Below, piece by piece: positions 11,296 to 26,814 of a stretch of DNA of 64,000 nt. A program made the translations under genes and the position numbers. The notes under the pieces are model-generated. The model worked only from the letters and a program-made list of their open reading frames with translations, was not told where the DNA came from and did not search any database. The stretch is from Eunapius fragilis (taxonomy: Eukaryota > Porifera > Demospongiae > Spongillida > Spongillidae). Positions within the stretch are counted from its first letter, which is position 1. The number at the start of each line of letters is the position of its first letter. The stretch is taken from contig OY811986.1 in the NCBI GenBank assembly GCA_963681505.1, positions 606,001-670,000 of the forward strand. The letters run 5' to 3'.

Positions 11296-11725
11296 CTACA
11301 TCGGTTCGCGTAAAAGGATTATCAACATACAAATCGGGGGCGTGGGGCGCATTTTGGGAATAATAATTGGCGAGACGGGTGACCGGGTCGGTGTTAACCA
11401 AGGAATTAGTGTCGATCGATCATGCTCGTTATTATCTCTGGTTAGAACTACCTCTCAAAATTTTATTTGCAATCGATCACCTTTTTGGCGCCCCCCTCTT
11501 GAGACCTGCAAAAGGGGGGGGGGGGGGGGGGGGGACCTGCCCCCTTGCCAGGATGCCACAGCGGACGGGATATGTTTTGAATGCACTTTGGCAATGGGAA
11601 GGACTGTAGAGGTTTCGCGCTCTTTAATAATGAGCTGGAAATGTTAGCTCACCTGTGGTGTTATCGTTGATGGCTAGCTGCTCAAACTCCTCGCTCAACG
11701 GCGGAGCTGAGGGAACCGTACTCAT
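11296..11725 (-). CDS. Possible small hypothetical gene divergent from FKBP-like gene (79 aa)
   Basis: Three exons with compatible phases can be drawn: 11725-11653 (MSTVPSAPPLSEEFEQ start), 11505-11481 and 11437-11296 (stop). The second exon's acceptor follows a long C tract plus TTTTGCAG. I do not recognise the product. Another frame over the last exon is also open, which weakens the model. In copy 2 (about 22,77x-23,200) a one-base change in a G run shifts the frame. If real, it would share a ~300-bp bidirectional upstream region with the FKBP-like gene. Confidence 0.3.
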
Positions 11726-12038
11726 AGTCGATGGGTGGGACTAATGTGATCCAGGGCCAAAAAATATATTAACGTCATTGAAGCATGGGGCCGAGCTGAA
11801 ATGATCGTGTGGGCGTCGGTGTTGAAATTGGAACGCGGGTATCTTGTAGATGCAGTGGAGGGGCGGCAATAATTACGTGCTAATTTTAAAGCAGGTGTGG
11901 CTTCGCGAATTCGCCCCAAAACACACGTCCACAGGTCACCGTATATATTAACGCCCCCGCGGGACCGGTAGAAGAGATTAACGATTGAGATAGTTTTTAT
12001 AACCTTATATTAATTAAGGGCAGTTTTAAAATGTCACA

Positions 12039-13017
12039 ATGCTTGGACAACATTGTTCTGATCGGAGAGCACCAGCTGTGCATATTTTTAATATTTTTAT
12101 GGAGTATGTCAAGCGTGTTATTGATAAGGGCATTGGCATCCGTCGACCAACTGATCTGGCCAGAGTTGTCGTACACGTGTTAGGAATCAGCATTAGTTCC
12201 GATGGCGCTAAGGCAGAGTTCGACCGGAGGGACTCGCTAGAGATAACAATAGGTTAGGTACACGCTCAACGCATGTACGCGCGAGTCACCTCTATAAAGT
12301 ATGCCCCCCCCCCCCCCCCCCCCCCCCCTTCTATTACGCACAGGAGAAGCCTGCGACGAGCTTTCTGAAACGTTAGAGACCTGCATTTGTACGATGGTGG
12401 TCGGAGAGAAGTGCGAGATGGAGCTGCGTTGTGTAGAGGTTCTCCCCACGACAAACGGGATACCCGTGCTGCGCAAAGGTGCGCAACAGTCCACGATCCT
12501 GTACACCGTCCATTTGGTGACACTGGAGGATGGCCCGGATATTTGGGAACTAGACCCTTCTGCTAAGCTGCAACGCGCGCAGCACTTCAAGGAGCTAGGA
12601 GGTGTGCGCTATAAAGAAGAACGCTTCGCATCAGCAGCTGTTCTGTACGCCAAAGGCTTAAGGTATGTCATTAGCATCGCCCCCGCTGATAGGGAGAGAG
12701 AAGATATCAAAGTTGTTAGATCCGCCATGCTGCTTAACCTTTCTGCCTGTCAACTAAAGCTTGGTTACCATGACGCCGTTGTGAAGAACTGTTCAAAGGT
12801 CCTTGAGGTGGACCCACACTGTGTTAAGGCTCTCTACAGAAGGGGACTGGCCCGGACTAATACAAATGACTTGGACCTCGCCAGTGAGGACCTCAGAAAG
12901 GCCCAACAGCTTTCCCCAGGCGACCAAGGCATTAAGGAACAGATAGGCATTCTGAATGCCAAGATTCGCGCAAGGAATGCACGACTTGGTGCATCACTAA
13001 AACGGATGTTTTATTAG
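12039..13017 (+). CDS. FKBP-like protein with C-terminal TPR repeats (copy 1)
   Basis: Two exons are readable: 12,039-12,252 (donor GTTAGG, phase 1) and 12,344-13,017 (acceptor ACGCACAG, stop TAG). The first exon gives an FKBP-type opening strand (VKRVIDKGIGIRRPTD). The second completes a shortened, degenerate FKBP fold (GEACDEL...VVGEKCE) that lacks the aromatic active-site cluster I would expect. It continues into about three TPR motifs (FKELGGVRYKEERFASAAVL, then AMLLNLSACQLKLGYHDAVV, then VKALYRRGLARTNTNDL). Similar architectures are FKBPL and FKBP6, HSP90 co-chaperones with little or no isomerase activity. That role is family inference. The true start is uncertain: ATGs occur at 12,031 (other frame), 12,039 and within the exon, and an upstream exon is possible. 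It is convergent with CLP1, stop to stop 165 bp apart. Confidence 0.75.
12303..12328. repeat. Poly(C) tract directly upstream of a 3' splice site
   Basis: About 26 C residues are followed by TTCTATTACGCACAG, the acceptor of FKBP-like exon 2, so the tract acts as the polypyrimidine stretch. In copy 2 the same tract is about 85 C (23,777-23,861), a length difference that is a likely sequencing or assembly artefact or a real hypervariable site. Confidence 0.85.
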
Positions 13018-13182
13018 GCTTCTGCTCTAATAATAGCCCTCTATTCATTACCTCATATTCAACTCTAATAATAGTCATTAACCCTCAATCCAACTGTTAA
13101 TGACATGACAAAGTCTATATATATACACAAAGCACAGTACACAGAAGAACATTACAACACAACCACCAGGCCACCAGGCTGA

Positions 13183-17068
<3,886 letters not shown>

Positions 17069-17262
17069 TTATATAATAACAGCCACGCGGGTGTCTAGTC
17101 CCCAGACCCTGAACACTGCAGCTGCTATTAAAAAAATCTTATACACACTGCCCGATGTTTTTTAATTTGAGCTCGTCTCCCTCACCCTTGTGGAAATGAT
17201 CTCCCCACCTTTGTCATTTTTATACTGTCACATACACTTCTGCACACCCACCACACAAAAAA

Positions 17263-18291
17263 TTAGCACACCATCTGGAATGTTGCCTGGAGCAACAGAT
17301 GGTCAGAGGATAAGAACTCATGGGGCTGGGGACCTAGGCCCTTGAGGGTAGCGTGGTGTGGGATGGCCTTCCTGCTCAGAAGGTGGAGCCCCCTGGCCCT
17401 CCCACCTCCTCCCACCCCACACACCGGTCCAAACAGGATATAGTCAACTGTCTCGAAGGCAGCTTGATGATAGGTTGTGGCAGTCCCATGGTTGTAAGGG
17501 GTGTGGCCATATGCCGAGCAGAAGTTAAAGGAGTGAGAGAGTACCCCTGATGATGATGTAATCCCAGGGGGGCCATCTTCATTATTGGAACCCCCCAACA
17601 TAGACTCCGGTGAACTTCCATCTACGGAGCAGGCAGATGGGGAAGAGGAAGCACTGGTCTGGGGAGGAGTACCGAGTTGTTGGGGAGAGGATGGTGGGAG
17701 GTGCCCCAATGGAGGCGTGGCAAAACAACCAGCAGTAGACCCTGCTGAACCAGTCTGCCCCCCTAAGCCGGCTATGTCACTGCCCCCAACAGATGAACCG
17801 ATTGGTCCCACCAAGCCAGCTACGTCACTGCTCCCTACAGATGCGAGGCTGTACTTGCAGTTACTGCCTATCCCCAGGTGGGAAGGAAGGAGGGGTACAG
17901 GGATTCTTCTTCTTTGTCGGCCTTTCTTCTTGTAGTACCCAGCTATGTCCCAAGCCGAGAGGCTCTGGTAGTCCAGACGGCCATCCCTGAGGAAGCTGAT
18001 CAGAGGGGAGGTGGGGATGGAGTTCATGTCTCCACAGACCACTACGGGGCACGTCTGGTCCCCAGACCCCTCTGCAGCTGCCGAGTGCAGCTCTGCTAGG
18101 AGACACACCATCTGTGCTAACTTGATTTCCCCGGCCCTTGGGTTGAAGAGGAGGTGGGTGGTTGCCACGCAGAAGGTGTGGCTTTCACTGATGGGTGGAG
18201 CTTGATCACGTCGCTGCGACCTTTGGAAATGAGAAAGGGGGGGGGACGTATCACCATGGTAACATGTCCATATACACACATACACAACACA

Positions 18292-18339
<48 letters not shown>

Positions 18340-19563
18340 TGGTGATAGTCTTTTCCATCTCAGCCTGAGGATCAGTGCTACATTGTCCTTGTTGAGTGGC
18401 GTGCAGTTCCTCTGATAGGTTATAGCTCTCACTTCCATGGCCTCGAGCACACTGCTCTTGTAGAACATGGCACACCCATCTAAGTGCTTCCCTGTTCTCT
18501 TCTGGTACACACCTTCATATCCTGGAGACAAATATAGAGGAGGGGTGGGGGATGGGGAGGGGAGGGAGGGGAAGAGAGAGGAGGGAGGGGGAGGAGGGGA
18601 GGGGGAGGGGGAGGGAGGGGAGGAGAGGGAGGGAGGGAGGGGAGGAGAGGGAGGGAAGAGGGGAGGAGAGGGAGGGAGGGAAGAGGGGAGGAGAGGGAGG
18701 GAGGGAGGGGAGGGGAGGAGAGGGAGGGAGGGAGGAGAGGGAGGGAGGGAGGGGAGGAGAGGGATATGGAGAGGGGAGGCAGAGGGGGAGAGATGGAAGG
18801 GGAGGGAGGAGTGTGTGTGTGTATTTTGATGCAGAGGTAAAACGTACACTAATTGCTGCTAACATTCAGGCCACATATGTGAGGTGTGTTTTACTATAAA
18901 CCAACAAAGATGGGCCTACATAATGCAAACACATGAACTATATATGCACATAAACCCATCAAAGGTGTGAACACTTGCTGGTGAACTGACCCCTTTCAGC
19001 TAGCTGAGGTTGGTACCAGGAAAAGAAGTGCTCCTCCTGTACCTCTTGAAGGCATATCACCTAGGCAACAAAACAATCACATCTCACAGCTCCACCCCCT
19101 CTTTCTCTTTCCCCACCTTCACTACTATGGCCACCAATTTAGAGAGGTAGTGATATGTTTTAAACATGGAAGTGAGTTTAACCTTTATCTCTGCCCATTC
19201 CCCTCCCTCCCTCCCTCCTCCTCCCCTTCCTCTTTGTCATCCTCCCCTCTCCTCCCTCCTTCTCCTCCCTCCCTCCTCCTCCCCTTCCTCTTTGTCATCC
19301 TCCCCTCTCCTCCCTCCTTCTCCTCCCCTCCCTCTTTGTCATCCTCCCCTCCCTCCTCACTTCTGCATCACTTTCAACCAGCTCCCTCATGAGGTTGTGT
19401 TTCCTGTACTCCCAGTCAAGCAGGCTTTCAGGACAGTGTGTGTACAAGTTTGGATTCTTATGAATCAGGTCCTGGGCCAGCACATTGTAGGTCACCACAG
19501 AGAAGCTGGGACCACTGCTTCCGAGGGGGCTGGCCACTGCTTCTGTTTGGCGCACTGGAATGC

Positions 19564-19604
<41 letters not shown>

Positions 19605-20077
19605 GTATGTGCATGTATGCATGTACATATAGATACTTGTGTCGCTGACTGGTTGGCTACTCCTACTCTCATACCTGACTGATGCGTAATAGCCATTAGC
19701 AGCACCAATAGTGGACTCCAAATGGAAGCACGGAGCCAGGGGTGCGAATGGGGGCACAGCAGCCTGCACAGTGCGTGGTAATGATGGAGGCCTGAAGATG
19801 GAGGAGAAGTGGACAGGAGGGGGTGGATGGTCTCTGTGTGAGAAAGTGTGCAAGTTGGAACCAGAATGAGAAGTACTGACACGAAACAGTAAAAAAACAT
19901 GTGGTGCGCACCAGTAGCAGGTATATAAAAGCCACTTGGTGCCATGAAGCTAGCGGGAGCGACTACACGTCTGACTACCAAGTCCATGCTAAGGCTAGAC
20001 GGACGACCGTCGAATACTGATTGTGTCCCGTCTTCAGCGCCGAGACTGCACACCTCCTGTACATCTCCGTCAGACAT
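17263..20077 (-). CDS. ANGEL: ANGEL-family endonuclease/exonuclease/phosphatase protein (579 aa, copy 1)
   Basis: Six exons on the minus strand: 20077-19912, 19831-19675, 19565-19361, 19060-18991, 18521-18338, 18220-17263 (stop TAA). Phases fit and the total is 1,740 nt. Family landmarks in order: FSVVTYNVLAQDL, LLDWEYRKHNL, VICLQEVQ (metal-binding Glu), GCAMFYKSS, THLLFNPRAGEIKLAQ, CGDMNSIP (GDxN) and a C-terminal SSDHLLL (Asp-His pair). The match is to human ANGEL1/2, deadenylase-related proteins of the CCR4 group; ANGEL2 is also known as a 2',3'-cyclic phosphatase on RNA. All expected catalytic residues are present, so it is probably active. A Ser/Gly/Pro-rich insertion of roughly 130 residues lies between GDxN and SDH. 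It lies 194 bp upstream of CLP1 on the same strand. ANGEL2 and CLP1 both act on RNA ends in vertebrates; whether linkage matters is unknown. Confidence 0.9.
18540..18815. repeat. Purine-rich (GAGGG)n tract in ANGEL intron 4
   Basis: About 270 bp are almost only G and A on the plus strand, with internal mirror symmetry typical of triplex-forming DNA. It lies just upstream of the exon 5 acceptor, so on the coding strand it is a long pyrimidine tract. Confidence 0.85.
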
Positions 20078-20153
20078 AGTCTAGTTGCAAGCAGTGATTA
20101 CAAGCCTGGTATGACCATATGTACGTACTACACATAACGTTCCTCCCAAATTA

Positions 20154-20415
20154 TTAGTACACTGCGGTAAAATCTGACCTAGCTACCCCATGGCAACGTA
20201 CTGAACCTTCTCCAATACCTGGTACGAAGCTCCACGGAGCGGGGAAGGCGGTAAGTGGGTGACGGCCATGTGCGATACGACCGGAACAAAACGTCCTGGA
20301 CGGCATTAAACCGAGGTGGGCGTTGGCTAGAACCTTGTTGACAGCGATACTCATAGAACTGGTCTTGCGTGGCGGAAAACCTCCGTTTCATCGCAGACGT
20401 ATCGCGCGACATCAC
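20154..20415 (-). CDS. Small ORF of unknown function upstream of ANGEL (78 aa)
   Basis: The frame begins MMSRDTSAMKRRFSATQ, is rich in Arg and aromatic residues (DQFYEYRCQQ, RSYRTWPSP) and ends LPWGS. It is 77 bp upstream of the ANGEL start on the same strand and identical in the second copy (31,637-31,898). A GTAGCT donor-like site lies at its end, so it could be a 5' exon. I do not recognise it. Confidence 0.3.
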
Positions 20416-20555
20416 AGCAGCAAGCCGCGTCCTAACCAGAGATACTATAGATACGGTATATATCTGTCCTGACCAAGGAACAAAAGTAAACGACGAACGA
20501 CGTATTCGGATATCTCCGGACGTTTCCCAGGTGACAGATTAGTTCAATGCGCTAT

Positions 20556-21345
20556 GATTTTAACCCTTAAAAGGCCAAGGGCATAATTATATGCATGACA
20601 ATCTGTTCTCATGACATTGTTATAATTCATGCATATCTTGCTATTCAAGACTTGGTGGATGTCTCTTTCAACTTCTCTGAATTAAAGCATGTTAAAAGAC
20701 TACATGGTGTGAAAGAGCTAGGATGCAACTGTGGTTGATTAGGTAAACATGTACACCATGCTAGACTCCATCGTTAAGAGGGAGGATTTGGGAGTTGTGA
20801 CAAAGAAGCAGTGTGGGGACTGTGCTTACAAGTATAGTAATAATTTGCATCACTTTGCAAATTACTACTGTGCAACATAAACTGTTAACACTGTACTCCC
20901 AGGTCCACAGTACTCCCAGGTCCACAGTACTCCCAGGTCCACAGTACTCCCAGGTCCACAGTACTCCCAGGTCCACAGTACTCCCAGGTCCACAGTACTC
21001 CCAGGTCCACAGTACTCCCAGGTCCACAGTACTCCAGGTCCACAGTACTCCCAGGTCCACAGTACTCCCAGGTCCACAGTAGGTTTGCACATTTTTTATA
21101 GGAGGAGAGGTGATATGTTGGTTTAGTGCATGGCTGTATATGCATGTCAGCAGTTACCATGGGTACATGTGTGATTTGTTAGTTCTAAATGTCAATATTG
21201 CATGCATATTGTAGAGTCCCACCTCACCGGTAACCAGGAATTAATATTTCATGATATGACTATTTACCATTTGATTGGCACTTTGTTCAATACCATGCAT
21301 TACAGTGCAATAAGATACACATCAGGCGTTCAAAGGGTTAAAAAT
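20556..21345. mobile_element. Possible MITE with ~20-bp terminal inverted repeats
   Basis: ATTTTAACCCTTAAAAGGCC at the left and GGCGTTCAAAGGGTTAAAAAT at the right are imperfect inverse copies. Inside is a 17-bp minisatellite (GTACTCCCAGGTCCACA, about 11 copies, 20,896-21,085). No ORF is credible. Second copy at about 32,039-32,828. Confidence 0.5.
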
Positions 21346-21539
21346 ATAATTATATTGTCCCATCTGATATCAAAATTCACTTCCGACGTGTGGCAACACA
21401 AAACAGAACAAGACATAAAAATTTAATTAAAATAAAATTTGTGATGTAGGATTTGTAGACAGCAATTGAGTAAAAAGTAAGGAAACAAGGAATTACGGAT
21501 ATTAGTTCATTTAATTATAAATATTACAGACCTACATTT

Positions 21540-21739
21540 NNNNNNNNNNNNNNNNNNNNNNNNNNNNNNNNNNNNNNNNNNNNNNNNNNNNNNNNNNNNN
21601 NNNNNNNNNNNNNNNNNNNNNNNNNNNNNNNNNNNNNNNNNNNNNNNNNNNNNNNNNNNNNNNNNNNNNNNNNNNNNNNNNNNNNNNNNNNNNNNNNNNN
21701 NNNNNNNNNNNNNNNNNNNNNNNNNNNNNNNNNNNNNNN
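21540..21739. other. Assembly gap of exactly 200 N
   Basis: A round-number gap is a scaffolding placeholder, not a measured distance. The sequence on its left stops inside the arm of a ~105-bp hairpin. The sequence on its right starts inside a G-rich minisatellite equivalent to 10.2-10.4 kb. Confidence 0.95.
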
Positions 21740-23511
21740 GGGGTGGGGAGGGTAGTGGGGTGGGGAGGGTAGTGGGGTGGGGAGGGTAGTGGGGTGGGGA
21801 GGGTAGTGGGGTGGGGAGGGTAGTGGGGTGGGGAGGGTAGTGGGGTGGGGAGGTAGTGGGGTGGGGAGGGTAGTGGGGTGGGGAGGGTAGTGGGGTGGGG
21901 AGGTTAGTGGGGCTAAGAGCTTACTCGTGTGATCATGGGTATACACAAGGGGGGGTTGATGAGTTTGAACGTCCCCCTCCCCAAAGTGAGGTCACCTTTA
22001 CCACCATTGAGTTTATTATTGTTATTTTAAGGTCACCTATAACCAAATTCGACCCCCCCCCCCCCCCCCCCCCCCACCCCCCCCTTCTTGAAGGCTGCGT
22101 ACACCCGTGGTGAGGACCCTTGCACAGGACCTCACTCGCAAAGCCTAGATATACACTGTCACGTACGCTCAAACCTCGATCAATGGGCCAGTAGCTTAGA
22201 GTAGGCTTTTATAATACTATTATTACGGACGGGCAGTTGCGTCCTGGCTATCCTTTGCAGGGGTGGCAAGGACCATAATGGTGTCCTGAACCCCGCCCCT
22301 TCTCCCCCGGATTAATATCACGTACCTAGGTACGGTACGTAGGTACTTATTATATATAATATATATATAATAGGTATCTACTAACGCATTAAAAAATTTT
22401 ATTGTAATAATATATGGAACAGTGTCCAGCTAAATCACCCTTATGGTACTTTTTCAAAATTTCCAGAACAAGCAAAAGAAAAGTAACGCTCGCATTGAAA
22501 TGTATGGCTAATTATAAATTCAGCGCCTAATAACTTTATGAGGGATAGTCCGATTTAGGATGCGTAAGGACCATTTGACAGAAACTCATGGGTGTTCAAG
22601 GAAAATCAAAAAAATTGAAAACTTGAAAAACTAGCCAGAAGGGTGATTCTGCTGGACACTGTCCCATTATATATATTATATATTACAATAAAATTTTTAA
22701 ATGTTATATATTACAATAAAATTTTTTAATGCGTTAGTAAGTTCACGTGAGCTAGGAGCAAACTGCTCTACCACTACATCGGTTCGCGTAAAAGGATTAT
22801 CAACATACAAATCGGGGCGTGGGGCGCATTTTGGGAATAATAATTGGCGAGACGGGTGACCGGGTCGGTGTTAACCAAGGAATTAGTGTCGATCGATCAT
22901 GCTCGTTATTATCTCTGGTTAGAACTACCTCTCAAAATTTTATTTGCAATCGATCACCTTTTTGGCGCCCCCCTCTTGAGACCTGCAAAAGGGGGGGGGG
23001 GGGGGGGGGGACCTGCCCCCTTGCCAGGATGCCACAGCGGACGGGATATGTTTTGAATGCACTTTGGCAATGGGAAGGACTGTAGAGGTTTCGCGCTCTT
23101 TAATAATGAGCTGGAAATGTTAGCTCACCTGTGGTGTTATCGTTGATGGCTAGCTGCTCAAACTCCTCGCTCAACGGCGAGCTGAGGGAACCGTACTCAT
23201 AGTCGATGGGTGGGACTAATGTGATCCAGGGCCAAAAAATATATTAACGTCATTGAAGCATGGGGCCGAGCTGAAATGATCGTGTGGGCGTCGGTGTTGA
23301 AATTGGAACGCGGGTATCTTGTAGATGCAGTGGAGGGGCGGCAATAATTACGTGCTAATTTAAAGCAGGTGTGGCTTCGCGAATTCGCCCCAAAACACAC
23401 GTCCACAGGTCACCGTATATATTAACGCCCCGCGGGACCGGTAGAAGAGATTAACGATTGAGATAGTTTTTATAACCTTATATTAATTAAGGGCAGTTTT
23501 AAAATGTCACA

Positions 23512-23774
23512 ATGCTTGGACAACATTGTTCTGATCGGAGAGCACCAGCTGTGCATATTTTTAATATTTTTATGGAGTATGTCAAGCGTGTTATTGATAA
23601 GGGCATTGGCATCCGTCGACCAACTGATCTGGCCAGAGTTGTCGTACACGTGTTAGGAATCAGCATTAGTTCCGATGGCGCTAAGGCAGAGTTCGACCGG
23701 AGGGACTCGCTAGAGATAACAATAGGTTAGGTACACGCTCAACGCATGTACGCGCGAGTCACCTCTATAAAGTA

Positions 23775-23861
<87 letters not shown>

Positions 23862-24536
23862 TTCTATTACGCACAGGAGAAGCCTGCGACGAGCTTTCTG
23901 AAACGTTAGAGACCTGCATTTGTACGATGGTGGTCGGAGAGAAGTGCGAGATGGAGCTGCGTTGTGTAGAGGTTCTCCCCACGACAAACGGGATACCCGT
24001 GCTGCGCAAAGGTGCGCAACAGTCCACGATCCTGTACACCGTCCATTTGGTGACACTGGAGGATGGCCCGGATATTTGGGAACTAGACCCTTCTGCTAAG
24101 CTGCAACGCGCGCAGCACTTCAAGGAGCTAGGAGGTGTGCGCTATAAAGAAGAACGCTTCGCATCAGCAGCTGTTCTGTACGCCAAAGGCTTAAGGTATG
24201 TCATTAGCATCGCCCCCGCTGATAGGGAGAGAGAAGATATCAAAGTTGTTAGATCCGCCATGCTGCTTAACCTTTCTGCCTGTCAACTAAAGCTTGGTTA
24301 CCATGACGCCGTTGTGAAGAACTGTTCAAAGGTCCTTGAGGTGGACCCACACTGTGTTAAGGCTCTCTACAGAAGGGGACTGGCCCGGACTAATACAAAT
24401 GACTTGGAACCTCGCCAGTGAGGACCTCAGAAAGGCCCAACAGCTTTCCCCAGGCGACCAAGGCATTAAGGAACAGATAGGCATTCTGAATGCCAAGATT
24501 CGCGCAAGGAATGCACGACTTGGTGCATCACACTAA
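23512..24536 (+). pseudogene. FKBP-like TPR gene, copy 2 (frameshifted as assembled)
   Basis: Same two exons as 12,039-13,017, at 23,512-23,725 and from 23,876. An extra A at about 24,409 (GGAACC instead of GGACC) breaks the TPR frame, and the last codons differ by a small indel. The poly(C) tract before exon 2 is about 60 bases longer. These are probably assembly errors rather than a decayed paralogue. Confidence 0.6.
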
Positions 24537-24717
24537 ACGGATGTTTTATTAGGCTTCTGCTCTAATAATAGCCCTCTATTCATTACCTCATATTCAACTC
24601 TAATAATAGTCATTAACCCTCAATCCAACTGTTAATGACATGACAAAGTCTATATATATACACAAAGCACAGTACACAGAAGAACATTACAACACAACCA
24701 CCAGGCCACCAGGCTGA

Positions 24718-26754
24718 TTATTTGATGTCCATGAATTTGACCTCGCTCAGAAGTAGAAACTTTCTAGGAAGAGGTCTGGGTGCTGGGACAACATGGACAA
24801 GGTCTGCTTCTCCATGTCCACGGAATTGCTGCCAGGAAATCCAACGTAGTATTAGTTAAGCACCCACATAACCCACATAGCTAATAAACAATATGCTCTG
24901 GGTATGCTCAGTCATGATACAACATTACTACACGTGTATAACTCTGTAGATGGATGCTCAGGAAATCAAAATGGAAGTATTAATAATGTTAACAAAATCT
25001 TCAGATGGAGTGGGCACTAGGATATTAATATTAATATAGCAGTTAATTAAAAAGGCTAGACCTCGCCGTGCAGCACACTTTAATAAGAGCACTCCACTTA
25101 CACGCACAGAAAACCAGCACTGCTGGCAGTGCAGAGGCTCTCCTCCTGTGAGGTAGCCATGCTCAGGCTGAGGATGGAATAGACCAGGTCCTTACTGGGC
25201 TCCACAGGGACCAGTTGGGGTGCTGCCATCTTCCCTCTCCATGCCCAGGGAAGGGCTGACTCTGGGACAGCTGGTGCTGTGAAAAAAAAAAAAGGAAAAG
25301 TAGATAGGTGTGGCTGAAGGGCAGAAAAAGTTAGGTACATTATGTGTGCAAGTGGATTAGGTGGTGTGTGTGTGTGTGTGTGTGTGAACATGTTGCAAAC
25401 CTCCTATTTTGAATATCTTGACTTCTGAAAAAGACACCTCGAAGTTGAAGGGGAAATATGAGTTTAACCCTTTCTTCCCATAGAAGTACTCGCGAACACC
25501 TTCGTCTCTTGTCTTTTTCCTGAACTCTTTGCTCCTCACCACAACCTGGTAAGGAAGAGGGGCAGCAGTGAAGGACACACCCACCAAGCCAACTTCCTCT
25601 TACACCCCCAGACTTGGGCAACGGAACAATGTTGATGGAAGGTGGGAAGTTCTCCCTGGAGCATGTTGTACAGGCGTTCATGGTCCACTACCAAGATGAC
25701 ATCCACTACAGGGAAAGGGGGTTATTCCAGAATGCCACCCCCACATCCCCACCATCACCACCCCCATGCCTCCACCATCACCACCCCCATGCCCCCACCA
25801 TCACCACCCCCCCATGCCCCCACCCCATGCCCCTCACCTATGTCCACCCATCCCCTCAAGATACCTTCAAATGCATGTGCTGCATGTAGCAATATCTTGT
25901 AACCTCCTCCGTCAACCCAGCCACACGTGTTAATGATACAGCCACCAGTCTTTGCTGGGAAGGGGGAGGGGCGGAGATACAAACATATTAAGAACACCAG
26001 AAAAGAGCCCTTCATCATAGTCACACACCTTACCACAGTCACAGGGATGGGCACACCTTACCACAGTCACAGGGATGGGCAACCTTACCACAACCACAGG
26101 GATGGGCACACCTTATCACAGCCACAGGGATGGGCACACCTTAACACAGTCACAGGGATGGGCACACCTTACCACAGTCACAGGGATGGGCACACCTTAC
26201 CACAGCCACAGGGATGGGCACACCTTACCACAACCACAGGGATGGGCACACCTTAACACAGTCACAGGGATGGGCACACCTTAACACAGTCACAGGGATG
26301 GGCACACCTTACCACAACCACAGGGATGGGCACACTTTACCACAGTCACAGGGATGGGCACACCCTACCACAGTCACAGGGATGGGCACACCTTACCACA
26401 GTCACAGGGATGGGCACACCTTACCACAACCACAGGGATGGGCACACCTTAACACAGTCACAGGGATGGGCACACCTTACCACAGCCACAGGGATGTGCA
26501 CACCTTACCACAACCACAGGGATGGGCACACCTCACTATGTACAGTCTTCCCCATGTACATGCTGAACGTTTATACTCACTCTTTGGGTTGATGTTGCAT
26601 CTTTCCCTAAACCTTTCAGCTATAGCTGTGACGATGGTGTTGTACAGTTTGATGTTGGGTGATGGAGAGGTGTGGCCAAAATGGTAGACCAGGGAGGCCT
26701 GTTTGGAAAACTCTCCCTCCACAATGTCCATTGGACGCTCCACTGGTAAGATCC

Positions 26755-26814
<60 letters not shown>

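Noticed and set aside
17069..17082. TATA box for CLP1 (TTATTATATAAATG)
   Set aside because: The AT-rich motif touches the start codon, which leaves no room for a transcription start between them.
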